DNA of 64,000 nt, from NCBI GenBank assembly GCA_039519185.1, contig CM076846.1, positions 181,893,068 through 181,957,067 of the forward strand, in the 5' to 3' direction. Source of the stretch: Astragalus membranaceus (lineage: Eukaryota; Streptophyta; Magnoliopsida; Fabales; Fabaceae). This document shows positions 28,446 through 41,500 of this stretch, piece after piece. Position 1 is the first letter of the stretch, and every line of letters begins with the position of its first letter. Below the pieces are notes generated by a model. It was not told where the DNA came from, ran no database searches, and worked only from the letters and a program-made list of their open reading frames with translations. A program made the position numbers and the translations under genes.

Positions 28446-29927
28446 TAAACGTAGGTCAGTGATTGTTTTTCCCAAGTCTCTGGGTCTCTCTTATTTGTTA
28501 TTGTTATGCATGTGATGGAATAAAACTTAAAAAGGAGAATTTTTCTGCTATTTAGATACTAGAGGTTGGAGCTTTTATTTGCTGATGGTCAAACATGATG
28601 TTATTATTGGTTCTGTACATAGATTATTGGTAAATTGGATTCATAGAATTGTATAATATATATTTGTTCTTAAGTTTTGAAAGGTTACTTTGTGTTGCTC
28701 ATTGTTTGTTTTAAAGATTATAGTCTCTAATTGCTTTTCTTCAATTCACTTAATTTCATTTTGCCTTCAAGTTTCACTATTTTTTCTTCTGCCATTTCAT
28801 TTTTTTTTACTTTAAGTTCTTTTTCAACATTATTGCATGGTACACACTGAAGCCTGGATTGGAAATAAAATGGCTGGAATGATATGGCAGTGTGGGTGCA
28901 ACACAAACCCTGATTAAAGGAAGCAAGGCCTTACTCGATGCACAAGAAATATGTGAGCAAATCATCTAGAAACTAATACGGTAAATATTTAAATTTGCTT
29001 TATTTGTGTGAATACTACTCAACTATTCTAATTGAAATTTGGGACATAATTCACATTATCTATGGTGAAGGCAGTGTCATTGGTAAATGTCAAGATCAAA
29101 CTTAAGAATTTTATTTGTGAAAACACTAAATTGGGGAAAACTATATCACGCTTTAATACTAATGCTTGAGTAAATTAAGTTATTATTTTTTTAGGAGATA
29201 TTGGAATAGGTGGAAAAACTATTGCAACTAGAAGTTGAGCACGAGAAAAGCACCAAGTGATCATTAGCTACCATCTATGCTAAACAGAATTCTAAACCTA
29301 GCTTGGACTGTACAACACTAACTAATGAGTTTCAATGAACAACTTTACATGGCTAAAATTGATCAATTTCAAATGCTTTGCAAGAATCGACATTTAGTCT
29401 GGAAAACAGCCTTCATTATGTGTTTGGTTAAATTTATGTTCATAGAGTATTTTGGTTGACTTCTATTATTTAATTTTTTTACAGCTGAAATCTTGAATGT
29501 CAATATTTCGTCTATTTGAATATTTGTAAGAGATATATTACTTGATGTTTTCAGGAAAAAAATATTCAAGAAGCTTGGTCAATCACAATTTAGTGCAACA
29601 TTGATTTCAATAGTTGTCTCTGCTGAATTTGTTACTCGAATACTTGGGACTTGGTTTAGTGGAGGTGTTGCTATTATTTAGTTATTGTCTACCATCGTCA
29701 ATGTAAAAAAAATTACATTATCAACCAATCACAATTTCTCACGTCACTATTAAGCAAGTTATCATTTAACATTTATCATCTATTTCTTCTTCACAAATTC
29801 ATTTTAGATAAAATTCATTAACCTCCATTTTTAGAACACTTAACTTTCAAAATTTTAATTTCAAATTGAGTAAAAATTATATCACGTAACGCGATCCACC
29901 CGTGCGGATGCACGGGTATGTTACTAG
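28446..29927 (+). mobile_element. Probable non-autonomous Helitron (3' end defined, 5' end not)
   Basis: The plus strand ends with an 8-bp hairpin ACCCGTGC/GCACGGGT with GGAT loop (29898-29917), six bases, then CTAG (29924-29927) followed by T. This is the Helitron 3' signature. The 5' TC terminus could not be placed, so the start given here is only the edge of the neighbouring LTR. Inside, 28850-28970 has gene-like composition but no recognised domain. Confidence 0.5.
29898..29927 (+). other. Helitron 3' terminus (hairpin + CTAG)
   Basis: ACCCGTGC-GGAT-GCACGGGT followed by ATGTTA and CTAG, then T. The same hairpin sequence recurs at 30129-30144 and 49767-49783, both in minus orientation. 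Confidence 0.7.
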
Positions 29928-30117
29928 TTGGATACACAAACACAAAATAGTAAAACTGCGCCCAACACTTCACAATACTTGGCACACCCATGCACGAGCC
30001 CACACATTAAGTAAACATTGAATTACACACTTACAACATTTAGGAGATAAGTCAATTTAATAGAATAGTTAATTGAGTGAGAGAGTATTAATTAAGTATC
30101 ATATTTTAACTTCCCTA

Positions 30118-31346
30118 CTAGGGGAATACCCGTGCGTTGCACGGATTGTTATAATATTTTTTTATTTAGTTTTATTGAGTTTATGTATAAAATATATACC
30201 TTTTTAGTTGTTAATATAAACATATAAGTATATATAGAATATAGTATAATATAAATATGAGCTAAATTTTTTATATCAAAATTATCTATTTTAGGCAGTA
30301 TTCTTATATATTGTATGTGTTTCTCAATATAAATGTTTGTTAATAATTTTATCAGATAAATTGTTTCGAAATATGATTTTTGAAAGTTTATTGAATATTT
30401 TATTGTTGAAATATTTCTAAATATGTTTTCATTCTAACTTTTAGAGTAGTGCAACATTTGTCACTATATTTAATAAGAAGATATATAATATGGCATGTTG
30501 TGTTAAATGAAAGTTTGACTCACAAGTTAAAAAGATAAGTGTGGAATACTTGTCATGATTAGACTACTTTTTACAAAAATTAGACTAATTATTTAAAAAA
30601 CTTTAATCGAGTCCAACTTTGTTGTGTAAAAAAAATCATATATAAACTTACTCAATCAAGAAATGTTAGGCACATTGTATAAGATAAAGATAGGAAGATA
30701 CCCAACTATTTGGACAACCTTTAAGCTAAGTTACATCAATATCATTCGTATGTTACTATTACAACAACTACATCGCATGAGTGATAATGCCAAAATATTT
30801 AATTTTACACTTATTTTCTATTATTTTCGTAGCACCCAAATAAATCACAAATGCATTGTAAACAACATGTCATATACAAATGGGACACACTTATATTTAC
30901 GGTTTCATTTCATTGGCTTGGTCTCCATTGATTGAATGCATCCAACATTTAGTTTCTCCCAATATCAATTACAAATAAAACTTCAAGCTATTACATGTGA
31001 TGGCTTTAATAACTAATTCAACGCATACCCTTGTTTTCTCTGAAGCCTCCAATACCCTCTTAGTTTGTCTCCAATAATATCTTGACTTTTGTTTGAGCAA
31101 TCTCCCACCTTCATCGAAGAGAAGAATTATATTCTTGCTTATTTTCAATGCTTATTTTATAGTAGCAATTCATTATTTGCTAGATGCTGAAAAGTTGATT
31201 AATTTAAAAAATAAAGATATTGATAATAAGAATTAAAATAAGAAAATCGGTAAAATAAAAGTTCAAAGTTTGATTGATGTCCAAAAATAAAAAACAATGA
31301 ACAAATTGATCTACCACCTCGTAACGAAATAAGCGCCTCATGAGAT
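30118..31346 (-). mobile_element. Helitron-like copy, minus orientation (3' end at 30118; far end uncertain)
   Basis: On the minus strand, hairpin CCGTGC/GCACGG (30130-30144) is followed by CTAG (30118-30121) and T. The body is AT-rich. A segment at 31013-31145 recurs at 34660-34815 with clear similarity ('ctctgaagcctccaa', 'gtttgagcaatct'), so this is a repeated family. The 5' end was not located; 31346 is only the edge of the next element. Confidence 0.45.
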
Positions 31347-31942
31347 GGCACTGATTTACGGTACTAAGGCAATTGTTTAGTAACAAATACTAAAGGGTTA
31401 GATTAGTCCATTAATGATATCACTTTCCCAAAAGCTCACACATACGCGAGCTCCAACTACTTCTCCGCAAGCCACTCTCCTCTCGCCGTTTACCTCCCTA
31501 TCTGCTCGATCAATGCAAGCCACTCTCCTCTCACCGTTCACCTCCCTCTCGTTCACCTCCCTCGTCGTTCACCTCCCTCGCGATGTCGTGTTAACGAACG
31601 GTTTCAGTGGCATGCACCTTTGCAATCAACAAATGGCGCGAGTATGAGAGGAATATGATCATCCGGCAGCAGCAGCAGGGAGCCAAGGGAGTGGCAGAGA
31701 GGCCTGATTCATCGGATTCAGTTGCCGTTCATAAAGCACTCAAATAAGCTTAGGGTTTTGTATTTATAATTATTGTAATTCGCAATGATTCATTGATTTA
31801 TAACCGATGTTTTGACTTGATCGGTGATTGTAAGACGATGATTTTGCATCAAATGAAGTGTGTTATGTTGTTCTGGTTTATCTCCTTCGTTATGGAAATC
31901 TGTGTCATCTAGAAAGTATTAACCACAATTGTACTAATCTGC

Positions 31943-33379
31943 GGTTAGTGGCCACTAACCAGTGTTGTGCATATCTGTGGTTAGTGGCCACTAACCACAA
32001 ACTAGTGCCCCAATGGTTAGTGGCCACTAACCACAGATTACTATTAAAATGGTTAAAACTGAGACCAACACATTAACAGAGAAATCCAAAATCACAACAT
32101 GGAGTAAACGCGAAATCTGATTGCATCAGCATGAATTAATCGTGAAATCTAAAGTAATAGTTATTGAGAAGCTATATTGTTAGTGACAAGTAATCGTTAT
32201 GGAAATCTGTGCCATCTAGAAAGTATTAACCACAATTGTACTAATCTACAGTTAGTGGCCACTAACCAGTGTTGTGCATATCTGTGGTTAGTGGCCACTA
32301 ACCACAAACTAGTGCCCCAATTGTTAGTGGCCACTAACCACAGATATGTACAACACTGGTTAGTGGCCACTAACCACAGATATGCATAATTGTTGTTAGT
32401 GGCCACTAACCACAGAATAGTGCAACAGTGGTTAATAGCATAAATCTCAACGTCTTCATTAGAAATTCAATTTCTTCATTAGAATAGTACATTAGAATAT
32501 TATGATTAAGAGTAAATTATAATCCTTACCAATGTTATGCACATTTGTGGTAGGTGGCAATAACCACAAATTAGTACCCTAATGGTTAGTGGCCACTAAC
32601 CACAGAATAGCGCAACTAGTGGTTAATAGCATAAATCTCAACGTCTTCATTAGAATAGTACATTAGAATATTATGATTAAGAGTAAATTATAATCCTTAC
32701 CAATGTTATGCACATTTGTGGTAAGTGGCAATAACCACAAATTAGTACCCTAATGGTTAGTGGCCACTAACCACAGATATGCATAACTGTGGTTAGTGGT
32801 CACTAACCACAGAATAGTGCAACAGTGGTTAATAGCATAAATCTCAACGTCTTCATTAGAAATTCAATTTCTTCATTAGAATAGTACATTAGAAATTCAA
32901 TTTCTTCATTAGTATCTTAAATAAATTCCATACACTAGTCAGAGCAATTACATAGAAGTTCAATTTCTTCATTCATCTACAATTTCAAATACATAGAAGT
33001 TCTAATTTTCCTATCTTTTCCATCTCCCTGTTGTGGCATTTGTGGATCATGCCATTCAAATTCTTCCCATTTATAACGACAAGCCTTTCCCATGACGTTG
33101 TATCTCTCCACAACAAAACTCTCCTCAATTACTGAAATTGTGTCACTTTCATCCAAGGGCTTCAATTACTGAAATATGTCACTTTCATCCTTTCTTGTAT
33201 CTCTCCTCAGGTTGAATCTATAATCCCTTTGGCACTGGTACATCATTTTGTCACTGCATGATACATTTTGAACTCTTAAATGCAATTTTCAAAAACAAGT
33301 AATAACCACAATTGTACTATTATGTGGTTAGTGGCCACTAACCATTGTCAAGCAATTCTGTGGTTAGTGGTCACTAACC
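31943..33379. repeat. Interspersed 18-bp palindrome GGTTAGTGGCCACTAACC, about 13 copies
   Basis: Copies at about 31943, 31979, 32015, 32251, 32286, 32323, 32358, 32395, 32584, 32755, 32791, 33326 and 33362. Most are perfect palindromes; a few have one changed base (GTGGTCAC). They sit in larger duplicated blocks: 31889-32040 resembles 32203-32340, and 32529-32640 resembles 32701-32840. Confidence 0.9.
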
Positions 33380-33662
33380 AGTGTTGTGCATATGTGTGGT
33401 TAATGTACAAAACAGGTTCAATCAATTCCAGAAATTCCATTAAATATAATCCAACCATTTTGATGCAATTAATTTCTCTGCAAAAGCATTCATCAATTCA
33501 TGCGCAGGAACTTAGGAAGAGATGAAGAGGGAGGGTGACAGATTCGTGCTTTCCCCCAAATCGATGTAGATCGCGCACGGAGCTAGAGTTGAATCGTTCT
33601 TTCCTTTCTTTTCTTCAGAGTACCAAAATAGTGCAGAGAGAGAGGGAGAGAGGAAAGAGAGA

Positions 33663-33812
33663 ATGGCGGAGGAAGGGGAGACGTCGCCGGATGGATACCG
33701 TGGTGCGGCGTCGGAAATGGATGCCGTGGTCCGTCGCGAACCAGATCGTGCGGAGAAGAAGGCTACAAGATGGAATGTGTGGGAATGGAAGGCTACAGGA
33801 TGTGTAAAATGA
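33663..33812 (+). CDS. Short ORF, possible captured gene fragment
   Basis: A 49-codon frame from ATG (33663) to TGA (33812). It is GC-richer than its surroundings and lies near one end of the Mutator-like element, after a pyrimidine stretch and a GA-rich stretch that resemble a 5' UTR. The product begins MAEEGETSPDG and ends with a Trp-rich RWNVWEWKATG. No family is recognised. It could be a captured first exon, as such elements often carry, or chance. Confidence 0.2.
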   Translation: MAEEGETSPDGYRGAASEMDAVVRREPDRAEKKATRWNVWEWKATGCVK

Positions 33813-33946
33813 CAAAACTGCCCTCTTTAAGTGACAGCCCTTAGATCATATTTCATTAAAATAAGAGGACATCTAACGGCTTAGTGTGGTTTAGTAAAAA
33901 ATACTAAGGATATGACTTAGTACCATAAACCACTCTCTCATGAGAT

Positions 33947-34818
33947 GTATTATCAGTTTATTTTGAACCGGAAAATTTATTAGGAAAGTTCACAAATACC
34001 TACAAAATTGGCAATTAAAAAAACTCCAAAATTTTTTGTTAACTAAACAAATTATTATTACATTGCTAAACGAAATTCGAAATATGGCTACACATAAAAA
34101 AATGGATAAAAGGGGAGAAAACAATGGAACCGCACTTTTCAAAGCTACACATGATTGATAAGGAGGAAGATCATACTAAAATAGTAGAATAAGTTAAATT
34201 TACAAATAATAATTAAAAAATGAATATAAAACATAGCCATGTCACAATTAAAGAGATAGACTAATAGACTAAATGGATAAACAAAACGGAAGAATGGAAA
34301 AAAGAGGTTAAGGAGAAAGAATAATAGAATTGTATAAATGTTAGATCTAAAATTCTCCAACTGTAACAAAAATTTTAGAAAGAAAATCTTTGAGATGAAA
34401 CACCTTCATGCAATTGTGTAAACCATTCATTTACTTCGGTCTTTCACAGAGCTCACTAAAAGGGAAATGCAACAAAATAGCAAAATATATAATGGCAATG
34501 TAGAAATGGTTATTCACATTCTCTCAATTTAAAACAAATCTCATTTAGTTTAAAAGTTAAACATGATAATAAAAAATAGTAACCGATCCAAATAAACTTT
34601 AATTCTAAATCATCAAAATAACTTGTAAAATAGAAAAGTGATATAATAACATTTAATAGTCAATTCAACACATGCCTTTGTATTCTCTGAAGCCTCCAAC
34701 CCTCAACCCTCTATTAGTTTATCTCCAATACTATCTTAACCTTTGTTTGAGCAATCTCTCACCTTCCTCGATGTGAAGAAATATATTTTGCTTATTTGCA
34801 ATTCTTATTTTATAGTAG
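33947..34818. other. AT-rich intergenic repeat DNA
   Basis: No gene recognised. 34490-34560 recurs at 35145-35210, and 34660-34815 recurs at 31013-31145. These are remnants of one dispersed family, probably linked to the Helitron-like copy. Confidence 0.5.
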
Positions 34819-34967
34819 TGTTCTGGACTGGGCCGCAGCCCACTGAAGTAACTGGGTCGGCCTCGAGTGGCCCAGTAGTGAAACAGCGCTACACAACCTA
34901 GATTCACAGATCAACGGCGGAGATTAAGCCATATGCAATCCGACGGTCGCCTGCAGAACCTTGGACG

Positions 34968-35037
<70 letters not shown>

Positions 35038-35129
35038 GTCTGACCTCAGCTAAAAGGTACGCACAAAAAAACATATCGTTACTCTCTGCTCGAAATTCAC
35101 CCCACTGACTTGGGCGTTGGAGGCTTTTA
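34819..35129 (+). mobile_element. LTR fragment (TGTTCTGG start, 3' end missing)
   Basis: It begins TGTTCTGGACTGGGCC and runs through a (TA)n tract (34971-35034) to 'ctgacttgggcgttggagg'. The gross order matches the short LTR at 28157-28445 (TGTTCCGG start, TATA tract, acttgggcgtcggag). Similarity stops there and the AT-rich repeat resumes, so it is a partial LTR of a related family. Confidence 0.5.
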
Positions 35130-36168
35130 GATCATACCAAAATATATAATGACAATGTAGATATGGTCATTCATATTCTTTCAATTTAAAACAAATCTCA
35201 TTGAATTAGAGATCTCAAAAGTTTGCTACATAAATGCACCTAAGAAGTAATAGGAATTTGTTCTTATAAATTAAAAAACAAAACGGTCTAATTACCAATG
35301 TCCTTCACATTTAATCATTCATAAAAACAAATTCAACACTTAATTATAATAGTGTAATAAAACAATCATGTCAAAAAAAATTATATTGCTGTCAAAAATA
35401 AATACTATCATAAAATAATATCTTACATTTTTTCCTTAATGTTGTAAAGAGGGGAGCTTTTTTCTTCGGATAACACCGAAGAAACTAGATAATAAATAAT
35501 AAATAATAAATTTGATGTTTAATATTGATTTGTAAATAAAAAGTTAAAACTAACTATTATTTATATGTAAATTATAAATAAAAATGTAAATATCGATAAT
35601 AGGAAAGAGGAGGTACATATAAATATAGATAAAAAAAGCATGAGAAGTATTCTCCAGGCACGATTCAAGCCTATTTGTTATCACTTTTTGTGTGACTATT
35701 TAATTAAGGTGAAGACTCCCATACCCTTTAGGTATGATACATATCCCAATATCCAATCACTCAATGACACCTCATTTTTTCTATTTAAATATTTTGTTAA
35801 AAAAATAAATATTGAACTCATTTTACCTAGAAGGTATCATACCCACCAAACTCTGAATGGGTATGGTAGAATATACCTTTAATTAAATATATAATACATA
35901 TCAATTTAGAAATTTGTATGAAATCTTTTAGAGGTTTCAGTTTCAAACAATTTACAATTACATGAGTGTGATTTTAAAACTGAAAACTGATAATTAAATG
36001 CTATTATAAAGTCTCATTCATGTGTAAATTATATTGATCAAAAAAATTCATGTGTAAATTATAAATAATAACTAAATATTAATATAGATAAAAAATGGGA
36101 AGGAAGTTGATATTTAATACAATTATAAATTTAAAAACTCAAGATTTATTGTAGAGGTTCCTTTGGGG

Positions 36169-36249
<81 letters not shown>

Positions 36250-37391
36250 TCAAGCAATTATGGATTCCCTCACCACCTATCGTTTTAGATACATCCGTAT
36301 TTTTTTTAACAAGAGATACATCACTATTAGATACTCTTTTTTCAATCTAGCACTCAATATGTAAAGTATTCTTGACCAAATCAACTGTTATGTAAGCCCC
36401 CCTTTAAAACTTAATTTAAATCCATGGAAAAACTGAAGTAAAAAATGTCGTTAACTAAGTAGGTGAAAATATATGTCCATAAAAAAAAATTGGTCAAATT
36501 ATGGAAAGACAAACTCCCTGCATAGATTAATAAAGAAGTAGCTTCAGCCTTCAGATCAGATGTGTATAGATAACGTTTTCGTCTTATTATTAGACCTAAC
36601 GTTTCTTTGTTATAAAAAACGACCTAGTTACGTTTGTTTATTATTTTTTGCGATCAACCTTCATTAGATTAGACGCTGCCTCCCCTCGTGAAAGTTAGTG
36701 ATGATATAAATAAAATAAAGAATTGTGTTATTTGTCACCGATAAAATTTATCACGAATATCATGAAACGTTTATAGGCGTTTGACAAGTACTAGCATTAC
36801 TGTACAATAAAAAAAATATCAATCCATAGTTCCACAATTTTCGTCAAATGGATAATTGAACATAATATATCCCCCAAGACGACAAAAGAACCCAACGATT
36901 TCATATTTCTGTTATATATTTCCTTTATAGACATGTGTAAGAAAAAGAGATAGTGTCACCGTTTCAAACAATAAATAGTAATAAAAATTTTATTTGAAAA
37001 AAATCTGCGCTAAAAAGCGTATGGGACAAACGAACAGAGCGCGTGTGAAAGATTAAATGGTAGGTTTGCGGACAGGTGGCAGTTTGATAGAGTATCTCTT
37101 ATTTATTTAATTTCAATTTCAATTAAATATTAAATATAAATATATTTGCTTCTCTCTTCTTCTTTATATCCACCTTTCACTTTATCTCACACACTCGAAC
37201 CCAGGCAAAAATCAAAAACAAAAAACCTAAGTATTTTTCTCTGTTCCCTTCTCGTGTTTCATCTTTTTCTTCTGTAATTAATCATTATATACAGAAAATT
37301 GAAACAATTAAATATACTATTGTATTATTTAATTTTCTTTTTGTATTGTCTTTTTCTCTGCAGTTTTTGTGAATTTTTTTGTGTGGTGAAA
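35130..37391. other. AT-rich intergenic DNA and MBD gene promoter region
   Basis: No ORF with recognisable content. It has a 70-bp (TA)n tract at 36178-36247. The last few hundred bases before 37392 hold pyrimidine-rich stretches and 'tttatatcc' (about 37166), compatible with the promoter and 5' UTR of the MBD gene; no transcription start can be fixed. Confidence 0.5.
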
Positions 37392-40300
37392 ATGGCGAGC
37401 TCAGTGGAGGAGAGTCCTGTTGCTGCTGCTGCTGCTGCTGTAGATGCAGGTGCAGGAGAAGAAGCTGTGTCGATGGAGCTTCCTGCTCCACCTGGTTGGC
37501 AGAAGAAGGTTTGAATTCTAATTCATTCTTTTTCGCACTTCTTTGACTATTCAATTTTAGGGCAATTTGCATTTCGTGTTATCTTAATTGCTTGATTCTT
37601 TTGAAATTTGTATCTGGATTTCGTTTAATTTTGCGATTTGCGTTTGGTTAGATGCTGTGCTGATGGTTTTCCCACTTAGGGATTTGAATTTTTGTTTTTT
37701 CGCATTTGCTTGTTTTCTTGATTTGTGACCCGCTGAATGTGTATGTTTCGAAATTCGTGTTCAAGATTTGGGGTTTTTGTCCTCTGAATTTCGAAAAGTA
37801 TCTAGCCGCTGGTCTTGAGTAACATGTTAGGGTTTTATTGATGTTTCTTGAATTTCTGTGGAAAGAAGATGGATTTTGACGGATTCTTGCTGACTCCCAT
37901 GGGGTGTTTTTTCATTCATAGTATTTCTTAAGTTTTGTATGGGACCTGACCTGCTGCTTACCATTCTATCACTGTTTGGAAGGGTTTTATTTAAAATTGC
38001 TGTATGGAAATATTGCATAAGTTTGTTGTTGTTTACTTTATGGAAATTTCTTTACTTTGGATTTGTGATTTTTTGAATTTTGGAAAAATCGGTAGTGCAA
38101 TTGGACTTGATTGTTCCTGATCTAGGTGTTTTGTATCACTTATCTTATTTTACACTATGACATGAAAAGCTCCTTGAAGTATGACTTCTGTTTTTGTGCA
38201 TTTTACAGCTCAAGGTTTTACCATAGGATAATAATAATTTCTCGTGTGTTGTCTTGTTGTGTTTATTTGTTTGTTCTTAGGATAATCCTAATATGTGCCG
38301 CCTAAATTGCAAAATAACCCCCTATTTACAATGATAGACGGGTGTGTGATGTGCTTGAAACGACTGGAAAACGTGGGCTAAGTTTAATTATTTGTGGATA
38401 GTGACTAAAGACATCATTCTGCATTTTCCTAGATATCTTTGTGCAAATATCCATTCTTGGGGCGGTCATGATAATTGTATTCTTGTATCAAAACCAGTTG
38501 CCACTTCTTAGCAATCCCTCTTCCCCGAAAGAGGTGATAAAATTGGCAGAAATCAGTAAGATATTTAGTCATTTCATGTTTGTGTCCAACAAGATTTCTC
38601 ATTTTTGGAATTTTGGCTTAATGTTTTTATGATATTAAATCTAAAAATCTTTGTATTTAGATTCTTTTTAGTTTTCATATTCATATTTTATTACTTTCTT
38701 TTTCCGAGTTGCCACATTTCTGTAAGTTAACATACATATTTAATACATGGATAACGACTGCTAAATTGTTATTGGCTTTAAAGTTATTCATCGGAAGAAA
38801 AATAATCAGGTTTCTTACCTTGTCATATTAACAATAACAATCATAGTATTTTCAGTTCACATCTTTACCCATTTATTCTAATATTTTTTTGACATTTTTG
38901 AAAATAAGCTCTAGGTCTTTTGTTTTCTTTATCTCCCATCATATGATGCACGGGATAAACCCATCATGTAACAGCCTTTTTCATTTTTGTTGAACTAAGT
39001 TGTACTGTCTTTCTCTTAGTTTTTACAAAAACTATGCATCAGCAACGAGAAATATATCAGCTATACGTGACCACTCTGTAAATTTTTCTTAGGTGGGTCT
39101 ATGTAGAACTTGAGCTATCTCTATTTTTTTGTTGATTGCTTCATCCTAGAAATGTGCGCACGTATTATACATGATTTTATATTGTTAGAATTGCACATCT
39201 CTAAGGTTTATCAATGGATATAAGGTGCATGATGTTGTCTCTTTATTTTATATTACTGTGGTTTTAGATTGGAAGCGGATTATATACAGTCCATATCCGT
39301 GCATCTTTGTGTTTCTTGGTCACAGTATGAGGCATGGATACTTGTCACCAGTCCTCACATTTTCGTCACTTCCACACCATTCCATGGACTTTCACCTTTC
39401 CCAGGTGTAGCCTGAATGGAAGAATTAACGAGGGAAAGAAAAGCCTTCTGACTGAACAAGGTTAATTTGGTGCCGTGCTACTCTTTTCCTGAAGTTTGAC
39501 AGTAAAACTGCTAGCTTATAACAGTCTATGGTTTAATTGGGCACATAAATGCTTTAAACCGTAAAAAAAAGCATTTTTTGGAAAGAAGAGAACAAGAAAT
39601 TTTGTAATCAAGTTTTCTCAACGGTTTAATATACTGCCAAATCATTAGTATTGTTTTAACTTTTAGCTGCATGAGCACCAAAGACAACCTTAGAATATAT
39701 CGTGGACTGAAGAGAGCTGCATTTTTCACAGTAGGGACTACTTGTATGTCAATCAATAATTTGGAAAGATCTTGTATGTATTACAGTTGTTAGTTTGTTG
39801 CATGTTTTGCATGTGATTATTCATAAATTTTATTTCCTTTGCAGTTTTTTCCAAAAAAGACTGGAACTCCAAAGAAAAACGAGATTGTGTTCACTGCACC
39901 TACTGGAGAGGAGATCAGTAACAAGAGGCAGTTAGAGAAGTATTTGAAAGCAAACCCTGGTGGTCCTGCCATTTCAGAATTTGATTGGGGCACTGGTGAG
40001 ACTCCAAGAAGATCAGCAAGAATCAGCGAGAAGGCAAAGGCAATTCCTCCACCAGAAAGTGAGCCCCCTAAAAAACGTGGCAAAAAATCATCAGCTTCAA
40101 AGGAAGCAGCTTCTGAGGAAGAAAAAGAGAAGACAAAAGATGTGGAAATGCAAGAAGCAGACGAAACTAAGGATGATGAAGGTTTAGAGCAGGAAAAGAA
40201 AGTTGTTGACGAAAATCAGGATGAGAAGGGAGCAGAGGATGCAGATGTCAAAGAGACCACTCATCCTGAAGAAAATGCTGGTGTACCCAATGATGAGGGG

Positions 40301-40732
40301 AAAGGCATTACTGCTGATGGAGAGTTACCAGCCTCAAAAGAGAAAATTGATGACAAAGGAGCTGAGGGGCCTGAAGTTGTTCACAAAAAAGATGAGGAGG
40401 GGTCTGAAGTTGTTCACAAAAAAGATGAGGAAAAGATTGAGGGGTCTGAAGTTGTTCCGAATAAAGAAGAGGAAAAGACTGGACTAGTACCAGAGGTGGA
40501 AGAAACAAAGAAAGATGGTGGGTCTGGGGAGTCAGAGAATTTAGAAGCTGCCCCTACTGTTGAGGAAAAGGCTGAATTGGAGGGGGAGAAGAAAGAGGAA
40601 CACAACAGAGGCACCGGCGAGTTGGAAGGAGAAACCAAGGAAAAAGAAGGAACAAAGCTGCATGATGAAGAAAATTACAAGATTCATGATATCAACAAGG
40701 TTGGATCAGGGCTGACCGTGAATGGAAGCTGA
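37392..40732 (+). CDS. MBD11-like: Methyl-CpG-binding domain protein, MBD10/MBD11 type
   Basis: Nuclear chromatin protein of the plant MBD family. Two coding exons, 37392-37508 (39 codons) and 39845-40732 (296 codons with stop), joined in phase 0 across a 2336-bp intron (AAG^GTTTGA ... TTTGCAG^TTT), give 334 aa. The MBD spans about residues 29-95: ELPAPPGWQKK in exon 1, then FFPKKTG, VFTAPTGEEISNKRQLEKYL and EFDWGTGETPRRSARISEK in exon 2. This order is typical of the MBD10/11 subgroup, which is generally not regarded as binding methylated CpG strongly. A basic KKRGKK nuclear-localisation-like stretch follows, then a long Glu/Lys-rich acidic tail with a tandem EVVHKKDEE repeat. The N terminus has a GCT-encoded Ala run (37420-37440). 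No frame lesion was seen. Confidence 0.93.
37509..39844 (+). other. Long intron of the MBD gene
   Basis: 2336 bp, T-rich, GT at 37509 and AG at 39843-39844. No inserted transposon was recognised; short open frames inside it are not supported. Confidence 0.88.
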
Positions 40733-41100
40733 AGTCGTGAAAAATCAGAGCTCCTGCATAATAAGGAACAGAACAAAGGATGACTGTAGTTGCGACGCCT
40801 TTAGTTCTGTCCAAGGATGACTGTAGTTTTTTGTTGTTAAAATGTTATTTGTCTGATTGTTCATTGAAATGACTATAGACAATCATAGAGTAGGCCTATA
40901 ATGTACCACCCATCCACGTATTGGAGAGACATTTTGCTCCTAGTTTCCTTAGCGACATTATGTTGTATTTGTAAGATCCTTGTAATGTAATATGGACCTG
41001 TAATCCTAAATAGCTGTTTACCCCCAAATATTTTCTCAGGTTTAATCGGGTAATATATATATATATATATGTTACCGATTCAAGTAGCTTTCTATTTTTG
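40733..41100 (+). other. Probable 3' UTR and downstream region of the MBD gene
   Basis: T-rich non-coding sequence after the stop. 'gacgcctttagttctgtcca' (about 40795) recurs near 41394, between the two host genes. A short (TA)n tract lies at about 41052-41071. No clear poly(A) signal was identified. Confidence 0.4.
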
Positions 41101-41500
41101 TTTTTGGAATTTAGGCTCTTTCAATTTCAATTCATTTGACAGGAGGCTATTAATAACAGCAATAATAACAACTTAAGTTTGAATGTGGGCGTGGCTATTG
41201 CCTTTGGCGTGACTCTTTTAATGACCAAAGTAATGGCAAGATTGCTGTTAATTGTCCTTTTAACAACTTGAAAGTAGTCCTTTAATTGCACAATTCAGTG
41301 AACAGCAATAATACATCTACTCAAATTCTCAATCTCATTAAATTTAAAATTGCAATTTTGTGCGACAATTCACACGGAAGGTCGATCTTTTGACGCCTTT
41401 AGTTCTGTCCAAGACACCAATATGGTGACCCGGAAAGGAAAATTAATGGAATTCTCTATATTTAAGATGAAATGGAATGTTTTGTAGCTTCACTCAAAAT

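Larger units (their letters stand above)
31347..33937. mobile_element. Mutator-like non-autonomous TIR element with palindrome array
   Basis: A perfect 9-bp duplication TCATGAGAT flanks it (31338-31346 and 33938-33946). The termini form an imperfect inverted repeat: GGCACTGATTTACGGTACTA on the left against GAGAGTGGTTTATGGTACTA on the right (reverse complement), 16 of the first 22 positions matching. The 9-bp duplication and terminal G fit Mutator-like elements. There is no transposase. The centre holds about 13 copies of an 18-bp palindrome, and the right third is GC-richer and contains a short ORF (33663-33812). Confidence 0.75.

Noticed and set aside
36170..36364. ORFs made of alternating Tyr-Ile (also at 14598-14903)
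   Set aside because: They are read-through of (TA)n microsatellites.
38441..38632. Small ORFs within the MBD gene intron
   Set aside because: No domain or splice support; typical T-rich intron.
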